Shown here one piece after another: positions 35,518 to 44,800 of a stretch of DNA of 64,000 nucleotides. Numbering within the stretch: position 1 is the first letter of the stretch; each line of letters starts with the position of its first letter. Source of the stretch: Streptomyces sp. AA1529 (GTDB lineage: Bacteria > Actinomycetota > Actinomycetes > Streptomycetales > Streptomycetaceae); the NCBI RefSeq assembly GCF_000280905.1, contig NZ_ALAP01000063.1, positions 1 to 64,000 of the forward strand, in the 5' to 3' direction. Under the pieces are notes generated by a model. The model was not told the origin of the DNA. It ran no database searches and saw only the letters and a list, made by a program, of their open reading frames with translations. A program made the translations under genes and the position numbers.

Positions 35518-37982
35518 GCGCCCGGGTCCGTGCGCAGGGGCTCACCGGCGCCGAGGTGGCGGAACGGACCGCGCGCGGGGAGGTCAACGACGTCCCGCCG
35601 CGCAACAGCAGGTCGGCGGCCGACATCGTGCGCGCCAACGTCTTCACCCGGTTCAACGCGATCATCGGCGTGCTCTTCCTGATCATCCTGGCCGTGGGGC
35701 CGATCCAGGACAGCCTCTTCGGCTTCGTGATCATCGCCAACACCGGCATCGGCATCGTCCAGGAACTGCGGGCCAAGCGGACCCTGGAGAGTCTGGCCGT
35801 CCTCGGTGAGACCCGGCCCCGCGTGCGGCGCGACGGCCGCAGCACCGAGGTCCCCACCGAGCGGATCGTCCTCGGCGACCTGGTGGAGCTGCGGACCGGC
35901 GACAAGTGCGTGGTCGACGGCGAGCTCGCGGAGGCGGACGGCCTGGAGGTGGACGAGTCGCTGCTCACCGGGGAGGCCGACCCGGTGCTCAAACACCCCG
36001 GCGACCCGGTGATGTCCGGCAGTTTCGTGGTGGCGGGCAGCGGCGCCTTCACCGCGACCCGGGTGGGAGGCGCGGCGTACGCGGCCCGGCTCGCCGAGGA
36101 GGCCAGCCGCTTCACCCTCGTCCGCTCCGAACTGCGCGGCGGCATCAGCACCCTGCTGAAGTACATCACCTGGATGATGGTCCCGGCCGCCATCGGACTG
36201 ATCCTCAGTCAGCTCGTGGTCGAGCACAGCGACCCCGCGGAAGCCGTCCGCCGCATGGTGGCCGGCATCGTGCCGATGGTCCCCGAGGGGCTGGTGCTGC
36301 TGACCTCCGTGGCCTTCGCCATCGGCGTCGTCCGGCTGGGCCGCAAGCACTGCCTGGTCCAGGAGCTGCCCGCCATCGAGGGCCTGGCGCGGGTGAGCGT
36401 CGTCTGCCTGGACAAGACCGGCACCCTCACCGAGGGCGGCATGGACGTCGCGGACGTGCGGCCGCTGGACGGGACCGACCCGGCACGGATCGCCCAGGTG
36501 CTGCGGGCCCTCGGCGGCGCCGAACCGCATCCGAACGCCAGCCTCCGGGCGATCGTCGAGGCGTATCCGCCGCCGCCGGAGGGCGCCGGAAGCTGGCGGA
36601 CCACCGCCACCCTGCCCTTCTCCTCGGCACGCAAGTACAGCGGCGCCGCCTTCGCCGAGCCCGGCGGGGAGCACAGCACCTGGCTGCTGGGGGCACCCGA
36701 CGTACTGCTCGCGGACGGCGACGGGGCACTCGCCGAGGCGGCCCGGCTGGACCGCGAGGGCCTGCGGGTGCTGCTGCTGGCCCGGGCAGCCGACCAACCG
36801 GACGGGCTGTACGGGCCGGACGGGCCCGCACCACCGAACGGCTCAGAAGGCCCGGAAGGCGCGGAGCGCCGGAACGGCCCGAGGGCGCCCGGCGGGCTGG
36901 AGGCGGCGGACGGGGGGCCGCCCGAAGCCCGGCCCGCCGCGCTCGTCGTCCTCGAACAGCGGCTGCGCCCGGACGCCACCGAGACCCTCGGCTACTTCGC
37001 CCAGCAGCACGTGGCCACCAAGGTGATCTCCGGCGACAACGCGGTCTCGGTGGGCGCCGTCGCCGCGAAGCTGGGCCTGCCCGGAGCCGAACTCCCCCTC
37101 GACGCCCGCGCGCTGCCCGCGGACCGGCCCGAGCGGGCCCGGCAGGTGGCCGACGGCACCGTCTTCGGCCGCGTCAGCCCGCAGCAGAAGCAGGAGATGG
37201 TCGGCGACCTCCAGGCGGCCGGGCACACCGTGGCGATGACCGGGGACGGCGTCAACGACGTACTCGCGCTCAAGGACGCCGACATCGGCGTGTGCATGGG
37301 CTCGGGCTCGGAGGCGACCAAGGCCGTCGCCCAGATCGTGCTGCTGGACGACAGCTTCGCCACCCTGCCGTCGGTGGTCGCCGAGGGCCGCCGGGTCATC
37401 GGCAACATCGAGCGGGTCGCCACCCTGTTCCTCACCAAGACCGTCTACTCGGTCCTGCTGGCGCTGCTGGTCGTCAGCTGGCAGGTCCCCTACCCGTTCC
37501 TGCCCCGCCATCTGACCCTGCTGTCCTCGCTCACCATCGGCATCCCCGCCTTCTTCCTGGCGCTGGCGCCCAACCGGGAGCGGGCCAGACCGCACTTCGT
37601 GCGGCGCGTGCTGCACTACGCGCTGCCGTCCGGACTCATCGCGAGCGCGGCCACCTTCGGCACCTATCTGCTGGCACGGCACCACTACAGCGGGCCCGGC
37701 TCGCTCACCGCCGAGACCAGCGCGGCGACCCTGACGCTGTTCCTGGTCGCCATGTGGGTGCTGGCCATCGTGGCGCGGCCCTGGACCTGGTGGCGGGTGG
37801 CGCTCGTGCTGACGATGGGGGCGGCCTTCCTGACCGTCCTGGCCGCACCACCCCTCCAGCACTTCTTCGCACTGAACCTGGTCGGCGCGGCGGTGCCCTG
37901 GACGGCGGTGGCGGTGGCCGGGGTGGCGGGCCTCCTCCTGGAGGTGGCGTGGCGCCGGGTGGCCGCGGCGCTCCCCGGCTGA
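35514..37982 (+). CDS. P-type cation-transport ATPase of the PEGL type
   Basis: 822 aa, GTG start overlapping the upstream ORF stop. Phosphorylation motif DKTGTLT (Asp300), actuator motif LTGEADP, hinge MTGDGVNDVLALKDADIG, and TM4 motif VPEGLVLL (PEGL rather than PEGA or CPC). The PEGL group is typified by Mycobacterium CtpE, linked to calcium uptake and cell-surface integrity. About ten TM helices are visible. A Gly/Pro/Ala low-complexity insert in the nucleotide-binding domain (about 425-475) is not usual. Possible calcium or magnesium-type importer; ion specificity is inferred. Confidence 0.9.
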   Translation: MSARVRAQGLTGAEVAERTARGEVNDVPPRNSRSAADIVRANVFTRFNAIIGVLFLIILAVGPIQDSLFGFVIIANTGIGIVQELRAKRTLESLAVLGETRPRVRRDGRSTEVPTERIVLGDLVELRTGDKCVVDGELAEADGLEVDESLLTGEADPVLKHPGDPVMSGSFVVAGSGAFTATRVGGAAYAARLAEEASRFTLVRSELRGGISTLLKYITWMMVPAAIGLILSQLVVEHSDPAEAVRRMVAGIVPMVPEGLVLLTSVAFAIGVVRLGRKHCLVQELPAIEGLARVSVVCLDKTGTLTEGGMDVADVRPLDGTDPARIAQVLRALGGAEPHPNASLRAIVEAYPPPPEGAGSWRTTATLPFSSARKYSGAAFAEPGGEHSTWLLGAPDVLLADGDGALAEAARLDREGLRVLLLARAADQPDGLYGPDGPAPPNGSEGPEGAERRNGPRAPGGLEAADGGPPEARPAALVVLEQRLRPDATETLGYFAQQHVATKVISGDNAVSVGAVAAKLGLPGAELPLDARALPADRPERARQVADGTVFGRVSPQQKQEMVGDLQAAGHTVAMTGDGVNDVLALKDADIGVCMGSGSEATKAVAQIVLLDDSFATLPSVVAEGRRVIGNIERVATLFLTKTVYSVLLALLVVSWQVPYPFLPRHLTLLSSLTIGIPAFFLALAPNRERARPHFVRRVLHYALPSGLIASAATFGTYLLARHHYSGPGSLTAETSAATLTLFLVAMWVLAIVARPWTWWRVALVLTMGAAFLTVLAAPPLQHFFALNLVGAAVPWTAVAVAGVAGLLLEVAWRRVAAALPG

Positions 37983-38016
37983 GGAGCATCGGGACGAAAT
38001 CCGGTGCCGGGAGAGC

Positions 38017-38037
38017 GTCTGACCAGTGTTCAGACGG
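38017..38037. terminator. Small hairpin between P-type ATPase and SDR genes
   Basis: CGTCTGA, 7-nt loop, TCAGACG. Lies 35 nt after the ATPase stop and about 75 nt beyond the SDR stop. Moderate 7-bp stem, so only a tentative terminator. Confidence 0.4.
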
Positions 38038-38112
38038 ATACCAGTGGCATGCCCGTGTCGATTCGGGGCCGGCTCCTGATCTCAGTGCGGCGTGGCCTTG
38101 CCCGTCGGCCGG

Positions 38113-38862
38113 TCACTTCGCCTGGGAGAGCGAAACCGCGTCGGGGCCGGCGGGGAATCGCAGCTGGCCGGTCGTGTCGTGCACGGCTCGCCACACCGTC
38201 TCGGCGACGTCGCTCTCCTTGGTGAAGAGATCCTGGCCCGTGAAGTCGCCCATGGCCTTCTCCGCCCATGGTACGTAGGGCGCCGGGACCAACTCGTCCA
38301 GCGAGGCGCCCTTCGTCGCGTTGGCCGCGAAGTTCGTCGTCAGGCAGGCACCCGGCTGGACCGTCTTGGCCTGCACGCCGAAGGGCGCGAGTTCGAGCGC
38401 GAGGGAGGCGGTGAACCCCTCGATGGCCATTTTGCTGGCCTTGTAGACGGCCGAGAGCGGCATGTGGCCCAGCACCACGCTGGAGGTCACGTTGACCACC
38501 ACGCCGGAGCCCCGCTCGCGGAACTGGGGCAGCACCGCCTGCGTCGTCGCCAGCACGCCGAATGTGTTGGTTTCGAGGACTTCCCGCACTCGGGCCATGG
38601 GGGTGCCTTCGAACACGCCGATCGACGGCACCCCCGCGTTGTTGACCAGGACATCGACGGGGCCCGCCGCCTCGAACGCGGCGGTGATGCTTTCGGGCTC
38701 GGTGACGTCGAGCCCGACGACGCGGAGCCGGTCCGACTCGGGGAGGACTTCCGGACGCGGTGTCCGCATCGTGGCGATGACGTTCCATCCCTGCGCGTGG
38801 AAGTGGCGGGCGGTCTCCCGGCCGTAGCCGGAGGAGGTACCGGTGATCAGAACGGTCTTCAT
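38113..38862 (-). CDS. Short-chain dehydrogenase/reductase
   Basis: 249 aa from ATG 38862 (MKTVLITGTSSGYGRETA; GAAGGGG precedes). Classical SDR: TGxxxGxG nucleotide loop, NNAG at about residue 80, and catalytic Ser-Tyr-Lys in SSVVLGHMPLSAVYKASK. NADPH-type acidic/basic pattern is not decisive. Probable reductase of aldehydes or ketones. It lies 71 nt downstream of the first copy of a 64-bp element also found before the alpha/beta hydrolase gene, so both are likely under the AraC regulator encoded between them. Confidence 0.92.
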   Translation of the reverse strand: MKTVLITGTSSGYGRETARHFHAQGWNVIATMRTPRPEVLPESDRLRVVGLDVTEPESITAAFEAAGPVDVLVNNAGVPSIGVFEGTPMARVREVLETNTFGVLATTQAVLPQFRERGSGVVVNVTSSVVLGHMPLSAVYKASKMAIEGFTASLALELAPFGVQAKTVQPGACLTTNFAANATKGASLDELVPAPYVPWAEKAMGDFTGQDLFTKESDVAETVWRAVHDTTGQLRFPAGPDAVSLSQAK

Positions 38863-38933
38863 GGTCTGCCCCTTCTGCGATGGGATCCACCCGGACGGAC
38901 AGGCATTTTCCTGCCTCACCGGAGAACCAGTAG

Positions 38934-38997
38934 TTCCATTGAACCGCTTTGACCTGCGAAGACAGTAGAATTATCCTCGCCACTTCTTGCACGATCC
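38934..38997 (-). promoter_or_regulatory. 64-bp AraC-linked box, copy 1 (upstream of SDR)
   Basis: Read on the minus strand it starts GGATCGTGCAAG, contains TTCGCAGGTCA and ends AATGGAA. It matches the plus-strand copy at 39970-40033 at 49 of 64 positions, with the three blocks fully conserved (12, 11 and 7 nt) and divergent bases between them. Ends 71 nt before the SDR start. Likely holds the AraC-type activator sites plus the core promoter. Confidence 0.72.
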
Positions 38998-39017
38998 TCC
39001 CATTCGCTCTGTCCGGC

Positions 39018-39923
39018 TCACGGCATGACACCGGTCGGCACCTGCCCGGCCTGACGCAGGCGGACGGCGTCCTGACTGGGGGGCGCGCCGAACTGGCGGC
39101 GGTACTCCCGGCTGAACTGGGACAGGCTGTCGTAGCCGACGCGGAGGCCGACCCCGGTGACGTCCCCGGGACGGGTGGCGAGCAGCAGCCGGGCCTCCTG
39201 GAGCCGGATCTGCTTCTGGAACCGGATGGGACTCATCGCGGTCACCGCTTGGAAGTTGCGGTAGAAGGCGGAGACGCTCATGCCGGACTGCCGCGCCACG
39301 TCCTCGACGCGGAAGGGCTGCGCGTAGTGCTCACGGATCCAGCGCACGGCCCGCGAGACGTGGCTGAGGCTGCTGTCGGCCAAGCCGAGCTGGCGCACCG
39401 TCGCCCCCTGCTCGCCGGTGATCAGCCGCCAAAGGATCTCGCGCTTGACCAGCGGGGCCAGCACGGCCCGGTCACGGGGCTCGTCGAGCAGACGCAGCAA
39501 CCGGACCACCGCGTCCAGCAGTGCGGCCGGGGCGTCGCTGACGGCGATCCCCGACGGCGCGCCCCCGCCGCGGCGGGGGGCGTCCCCGTGCCCGGCCTCC
39601 AGCAGCAGCTCGGCGATGGCGGACGGTTCCAGGACGAGGCCGAAACCCAGCGCCGGCCGCTCGGGGTCGGCCTGGAGGAACTGCCCCGTGACAGGCAGGT
39701 CGACCGATGCGACCAGGTACTGCCCGGCGCCGTACGTGTAGACCCGGTCGCCCAGCGCGAGGCGTTTGGCGCCCTGGGCGATGACCGCGAGCACCGTGCC
39801 GGACATCGAGGGCGCCGGCGGATCCGGCCGGTCGACCTTGGAGATGAGGACGCCGTCGATGGCGGTGGTCCAGTCGGGCCGGACATGTCGGGCCAGCAAG
39901 GTGCGGAGCTCTTCGAGGTGCAT
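39018..39923 (-). CDS. AraC-family activator (AraC_N type, YqhC-like)
   Basis: 301 aa from ATG 39923. The N-terminal half is an AraC_N cupin (SKVDRPDPPAPSMSGTVLAVIAQGAKRLALGDRVYTYGAGQYLV), the sensor type of E. coli YqhC, which controls aldehyde reductases; the C-terminal half has both HTHs (FRVEDVARQSGMSVSAFYR and DVTGVGLRVGYDSLSQFSRE). It is flanked by two copies of a 64-bp element, one ahead of each neighbouring enzyme gene, which makes a shared regulon very likely. Confidence 0.9.
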   Translation of the reverse strand: MHLEELRTLLARHVRPDWTTAIDGVLISKVDRPDPPAPSMSGTVLAVIAQGAKRLALGDRVYTYGAGQYLVASVDLPVTGQFLQADPERPALGFGLVLEPSAIAELLLEAGHGDAPRRGGGAPSGIAVSDAPAALLDAVVRLLRLLDEPRDRAVLAPLVKREILWRLITGEQGATVRQLGLADSSLSHVSRAVRWIREHYAQPFRVEDVARQSGMSVSAFYRNFQAVTAMSPIRFQKQIRLQEARLLLATRPGDVTGVGLRVGYDSLSQFSREYRRQFGAPPSQDAVRLRQAGQVPTGVMP

Positions 39924-39969
39924 GCCTCCATTGCAGCACCGCCCTGGGCTGCGACTCCCGTCCTCACGA

Positions 39970-40033
39970 GGATCGTGCAAGTACCAGCGAGCATCGGTCT
40001 AACATTTTCGCAGGTCACAGCGTTTGAATGGAA
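39970..40033 (+). promoter_or_regulatory. 64-bp AraC-linked box, copy 2 (upstream of hydrolase)
   Basis: Plus-strand copy: GGATCGTGCAAG, TTCGCAGGTCA and AATGGAA in the same order and spacing as copy 1. It ends 34 nt before a 25-codon ORF (40068) and 205 nt before the hydrolase ATG. It also overlaps the promoter region of the AraC gene, so autoregulation is possible. Confidence 0.72.
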
Positions 40034-40067
40034 ACAGTTCACTCCATCGACGCGGACGAGAGACGCC

Positions 40068-40145
40068 ATGATTGCCACATACGGCTTCACCGCCGCCCGG
40101 ACCGCCCGGCCCGGAACGGCCGACCGCGGCAAAGCCGCCTGCTGA
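40068..40145 (+). CDS. 25-codon ORF between AraC box and hydrolase
   Basis: ATG 40068, preceded by GACGAGAGACGCC, encodes MIATYGFTAARTARPGTADRG plus a few residues and ends in TGA. It is the first start downstream of box copy 2. The N-terminus resembles the beginning of a dehydrogenase, so it may be a gene remnant, or a leader peptide. No independent evidence that it is made. Confidence 0.3.
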   Translation: MIATYGFTAARTARPGTADRGKAAC

Positions 40146-40238
40146 CCGCCCCCGCACCGCGGCCTCTGCCGCTCCGGTGCCCGCCGAGGCGGCCCCGGGC
40201 CCACCGCTCCGCCACACCACCCACGAAAGGCGACGACC

Positions 40239-41207
40239 ATGACCGCAACGCGCCCCGCCCTCGACCCCGAACTGCGGGAACTCCTGGCCGGCACGCCGCT
40301 GATGTCCCAGCTCGGCCCGGAACTGCTGGCGCGGATACGCCCCTGCTCCTCGGCGCCCGTCGAGCCGCTGCTCGAAGGCCGCGCGATCGACCGGCGCGAG
40401 GTCACCGCCGCGAGCCCGGACGGCACCCCGATCCCGATGTCCGTCTTCAGCCCCGCGAACACCGCTCGCACCACCGCCGCGCCCTGCTTCTACTGGATGC
40501 ACGGCGGCGGGATGGTCATGGGCGACCGCTTCTCACAGCTCGACATCCCGCTGGAGTGGCTCGACGAGTTCGGCGCCGTCGTGGTCTCCGTCGACTACCG
40601 GCTCGCGCCCGAGGCCACCGGCACCATCCCGGTCGACGACTGCTACCGGGGACTGCTCTGGATCGCCGAACACTCCGAAGAACTGGGCATCGACCCCGCC
40701 CGGATCATCGTCGCAGGCGCCAGCGCGGGCGGCGGACTCGCCGCCGGCGTCACCCTGCTGGCCCGGGACCTCGGCACCCCGGCGATCGCCGCCCAAGTCC
40801 TGATCGGCCCCATGCTCGACCACCGCAACGCCACCACCTCCAGTCTCCAGTACTCGAACGGGCCCGGCGTCTGGACCCGCGAGATGAACGGATTCGGATG
40901 GCGCTGCCTCCTCGGCGACCGCACCGGGGACGAGGTACCCGCACACGTCTCACCAGCAGTGGCCGACGACCTCGCGGGCCTGCCGACCACCTACATCGAC
41001 ACCGGCTCCGCCGAAGTCTTCCGGGACGAGGACGCCGACTACGCCACCCGCATCTGGGCGGCGGGCGGCCAGGCCGAACTCCACGTCTGGGCAGGCGGCT
41101 TCCACGGATTCGACGCCCTGTACCCGCAGGCACACCTCTCGGCCACAGCCCGCCGGACCCGCACCGACTGGCTCGCCCGACTCCTGGCCACGAACCCCGC
41201 CGCATAG
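40239..41207 (+). CDS. Alpha/beta hydrolase of the hormone-sensitive-lipase family
   Basis: 322 aa. Oxyanion motif HGGG (WMHGGGMVMGD), nucleophile Ser in GASAGGG, catalytic Asp in the DEDADY/GSAEVF segment and His in GGFHGFD. The N-terminal cap (residues 1-70) is typical of HSL-type esterases, which cleave short acyl or aryl esters. Upstream box copy 2 links it to the AraC gene and to the SDR. Confidence 0.93.
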   Translation: MTATRPALDPELRELLAGTPLMSQLGPELLARIRPCSSAPVEPLLEGRAIDRREVTAASPDGTPIPMSVFSPANTARTTAAPCFYWMHGGGMVMGDRFSQLDIPLEWLDEFGAVVVSVDYRLAPEATGTIPVDDCYRGLLWIAEHSEELGIDPARIIVAGASAGGGLAAGVTLLARDLGTPAIAAQVLIGPMLDHRNATTSSLQYSNGPGVWTREMNGFGWRCLLGDRTGDEVPAHVSPAVADDLAGLPTTYIDTGSAEVFRDEDADYATRIWAAGGQAELHVWAGGFHGFDALYPQAHLSATARRTRTDWLARLLATNPAA

Positions 41208-41442
41208 GCGAAGTCGACGCGTTCCGGTCGTACGCTTCAGCTGCGGCCAAGACCTCGGCGTCCGTCGTCCCCGGGCGCGAGCGGGACCGCGACCTCGGCC
41301 CTCGCCTCCGCCGAGGGGCGGAAGCAGGGCCGTAGGTTCTCCCGCAGCTCTCCCCCGGCCCCCGCGGCCCTCCCGCCCCGGCCCGGCGCGGACGCCCCGG
41401 GCCGTCCCACGCCGCGGCCCCGGATTCGGGACGGGCGCCCGC

Positions 41443-41477
41443 GCCGCGCCCGCGGGTTCAGGCCGGGCGGGCGCGGC
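41443..41477. terminator. 11-bp perfect hairpin between hydrolase and zinc-protein genes
   Basis: GCCGCGCCCGC and its complement around a 13-nt loop. It begins 13 nt after the stop of the minus-strand zinc protein and is the strongest structure in the 282-bp convergent spacer. Confidence 0.6.
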
Positions 41478-41489
41478 ACGCCACCGGGC

Positions 41490-41726
41490 TCACGGCGCGC
41501 TGTCGGCCAGCTCGGTGCGCCCCTGCGCACGGGCGCAGTGCGCACAGCAGTAGTAGTGCCCCTCCGACTCCATGCCGTGGCCCAGGATGCGGCAGCCGCA
41601 GTTCTCGCACACGGGCGCCATCTTGTGCGCCGCGCACTCCAGGCAGTCGAAGACGTGCACCTGCCCCGCCGCACGGACTTCGAACGTGTGCGGGTAGTCG
41701 TTGTCGCAGACCTCGCAGACGGGCAT
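41490..41726 (-). CDS. Cys-rich zinc-ribbon protein
   Basis: 78 aa from ATG 41726, preceded by AAGGAGA. Ten cysteines: CxxC at 4/7, CxxC at 28/31, CxxCxC at 40/43/45 and CCxxC at 60/61/64, plus His residues at 24, 34, 50, 57 and 63. The pattern (VCEVCDND and VCENCGCRILGHG then YYCCAHCA) resembles the prokaryotic-metallothionein-like zinc-binding family; I cannot confirm the family. Likely stores or senses Zn or forms a nucleic-acid-binding zinc fold. Convergent with the hydrolase gene. Confidence 0.75.
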   Translation of the reverse strand: MPVCEVCDNDYPHTFEVRAAGQVHVFDCLECAAHKMAPVCENCGCRILGHGMESEGHYYCCAHCARAQGRTELADSAP

Positions 41727-41843
41727 GGGCTCTCCTTGGATCGGGTGCGGAAGCGAGCACATCGTTACCCCGCGAACCGCACCCCGGACCCCGTCTCAGT
41801 CGGCCGGGCGCACCCGTTGGAGGGGCGCACCGCACCACGGCCG

Positions 41844-41878
41844 CGGCTGCCGGGGGCCCGCGGCCCGTCCGGCAGCCG
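41844..41878 (-). terminator. 10-bp hairpin after the sacsin-like gene
   Basis: CGGCTGCCGG and CCGGCAGCCG around a 15-nt loop, 9 nt after the stop of the minus-strand 1062-aa gene. Confidence 0.6.
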
Positions 41879-41887
41879 GCGCGGTGC

Positions 41888-44800
41888 TCAGTCGAACCAG
41901 CGGGCCGCCGCCAGTTCCGCCGCCCGCTCGGGGTCCTCCAGCAGGGCGGTGACCTCGAACCGGCGCGGCCAGGCCCCGGCCGCCCAGGCCAGCGCGGAGG
42001 CCAGCCCCTCCAGGGTGGCGGCGTGCAGGGTGCCGTCGGGGGTGCGGCGCCAGTCCAGTTCGACACCCGCGATCCGCAGCTCCTCGTGCTCCCGGTAGTA
42101 CGCCGGGACGCCGGGCAGCAGCTCCCGTACGGCGGCGGGCACCTCGCGCTCGGTCCCCGCCTCCTCGGGCACCAGCCCGGCGGCCGCCTCCCCCGCCGGG
42201 CGCACCTCCAGCAGCGCGGCCAGCTCCGCGGCGTACCGCGGCGCCACCGGCAGCAGCGGCCGCTCCCCCACCAGGGGAAGGGCGTCGGGCGCGTCCGCGA
42301 CCAGCGCCTCGGCGGCGTCCACGACGACGGTGCCGCCCGCGCGCACCGCACGCAGCTCCTCCGGCAGCGTGACCTCGGCGGGGTCCAGGCCCGCGGCGGC
42401 CAGCAGAGTGTGCAGCCCGTGGAGTTGGGCCGGGTCGACGGGGCGGTCCGGGTCGGCCAGCCCGCGCAGCAGCTCCGCCGGGCCGCCCGGCTCCGCGAGC
42501 AGAGCGGCGGCCGTCGTACGGACGCCGAGCGCGCGCAGCACCCGCTCGTCGGTGACCTCCCCGGGGTCGGCCTCCTCGTACAGGCCGCGCAGCAGTGGAT
42601 CGCCCCCGGCAGCGCGCAGCCCGGCCGGTCGGCGGCCGTCCAGGACCGGGTGGCCGCGCAGCCACCAGGCGGTGTACGGGCGGACGTCGGTGACCGTGCC
42701 GTCGCCCAGCCGCACCCGCACCGGGGCGGTCAGCGCGTCCCGCAGCGGCGGCCGGGCCAGCATCGCCAGGGCCTCGGGCCAGTGCGCGTCGTCCACCAGG
42801 TCCAGGTCGCGCACCGCGAGGAACTCGACCGCGACCGGCGGCACCGCCGACGCGGCGTCCCCGCCGTCCGCCGCCACCTGGTCCAGTACGTCCTCGCACC
42901 ACACGTCCACGGCGTCCAGCAGCCCGGGGTCGTCCGGCTCCGGGTAGTCGCCCTCACGCGGTTCGAAGCCGTCCGGGTCGAGCACCACGTCCTCGGCCCG
43001 CACCAGCGCGAAGTCCGCCTGGACCCCGACCGCCGTCAGCGGCTGCTCGCCCCAGCGTTCGGCCAGCTGCGCGTCGCACCCGGCCAGTTCGCCCGCGCGC
43101 AGCACCCGCGCGAAAGCGGAGCCGGGGTAGACCAGCTCGGCGGCGGGCGCGGGCTCGCCGTCCTCGTCGGGCAGCGCGAGCGCGCCCAGCCACGGCTCGT
43201 CGCCGGGCGCGAGATGTGCGTCGCGGACCAGGCCGAGGACGGTCTCGGCGAGTTCCTCGGGGTCGGGACCGGCGGCTTCCACTCCGTCGTCCCACGCCTC
43301 CTCCGCCTCCAGCGAGCCGGCGACGGCGGCCCGCACCTGCGGGGTCGTCAGCACGGCACGCGGAGTGGCGGGCGTGGCGCCCAGCTTCTCCAGCAGCGGG
43401 TGCACGGCGTCCGGGTGCGCGGCCTTCAGCCCGAGCCGGGCCAGCCGCTCGGGGGGCACGGCGCCGTCCGGCTGCGGCAGCAGCACATGCCGCGGCCCGA
43501 CCGCGGTGCGGCCGTCGGCCAGCGGCACCGGCAGCCCCGTCAGCCGCTCGGGGTCGACACCCGCGAGCGAGCTGTAGAGCCGCCACCACCAGTCCGGCTC
43601 CCGCTCGACACCGGTGAGCCGGTCCACGGCCTCGCCCAGCGGGACGCGCGGGACCTCCAGCACCCGCAGCTCGGTGCGGCGTTCGAGCCCGGCGGGCAGC
43701 AGTCCGGGGAACAGTTCGGCCAGCACCTCGACCGTCGCCGCGCCCGCGCCCTCGACGATCTCGGCGTCGCGGGGACGCAGCGCATACGGCTCGTCCGGGC
43801 CGGGAGCCTCCTCCAGCCCCTCCCCGGAGTCCTCGCCGACGCCGCGGGAGACGGCGCTCGCCAGGAACGAAACCTCCGGCAGCCGCTCCAGCACCAGCGC
43901 GCGCAGCTCACCGTCCAGCTCGCCCGCGCCCAGCGGCCCGGGCACCAGGTCCACGGTGCTGGTGGCCACCGGCCGCCAGTCGCGCAGCAGCGCGGCGTAG
44001 GCGTCGGCGGCGCGGGCCAGCAGAAAGCGGGTCAGCGGACCGGGCGCCACATGGCGCCGGGTGGGCTCCAGCGGGAAGGAGGCCAGCAGCAGCGCCGGGA
44101 AGCCCAGCGGCTCGTCGGTGGGGGTCGGCGCGTGCAGGCACGCGGCGGTACGCGGCTTGCGGGGCGCGCCCTCGGCGTCCACCGGCACCGCCCAGGTCAC
44201 CGTCCAGCCGGGCCGGGCCCGCTCCTCCACCGGCCGGTCGGCCAGCAGCTCGGGCCCGGCCAGGCCGCTGTCGCCCGCCAGCCGCCACCGGGTGGCGCCC
44301 GCGGCGGAGTCCTCGATCCGGACGTAGGGACCTTCCTGATGCCGGGTCAGGGTGCGGACCGGGCCGTCGCCGGTCTCGATGACGACTTCGGCGAGCCCGG
44401 GCAGCGCCAGCAGCAGCGCGTCGTCCACGGCGGCCAGCAGCCGCCGGGCCAGCGACTCGGCCGCCTCGTCCCGCAGCGGGAGCAGCACGGCGGTGTCGTA
44501 GCCCGCCGGGACGACGGAGGCGTCGTACGGCGCGGGGAGCGGCAGCCGCAGCAGTGGTACATGTCCCTCGCGCCGGTCGAGTTCGGCCGCGAGCCCGGGT
44601 TCGGCGGCGGCTGCCTGCCGGGTCAGCTCGCGGGCCTCGGCCAGCGACCAGCGCACGCCTTCGGCGGCGTCCGGCGCGGCTGCGGCGCGGGTGACCACCG
44701 CGGGTTCGTCGCTGACCGCGAGTACGGCGGAGAAACCGACGCCGAAGCGGCCCACCGCGCCCTCGTCGGCACCGTCCCGCTTGGCGGAGGCGCGCAGCGT

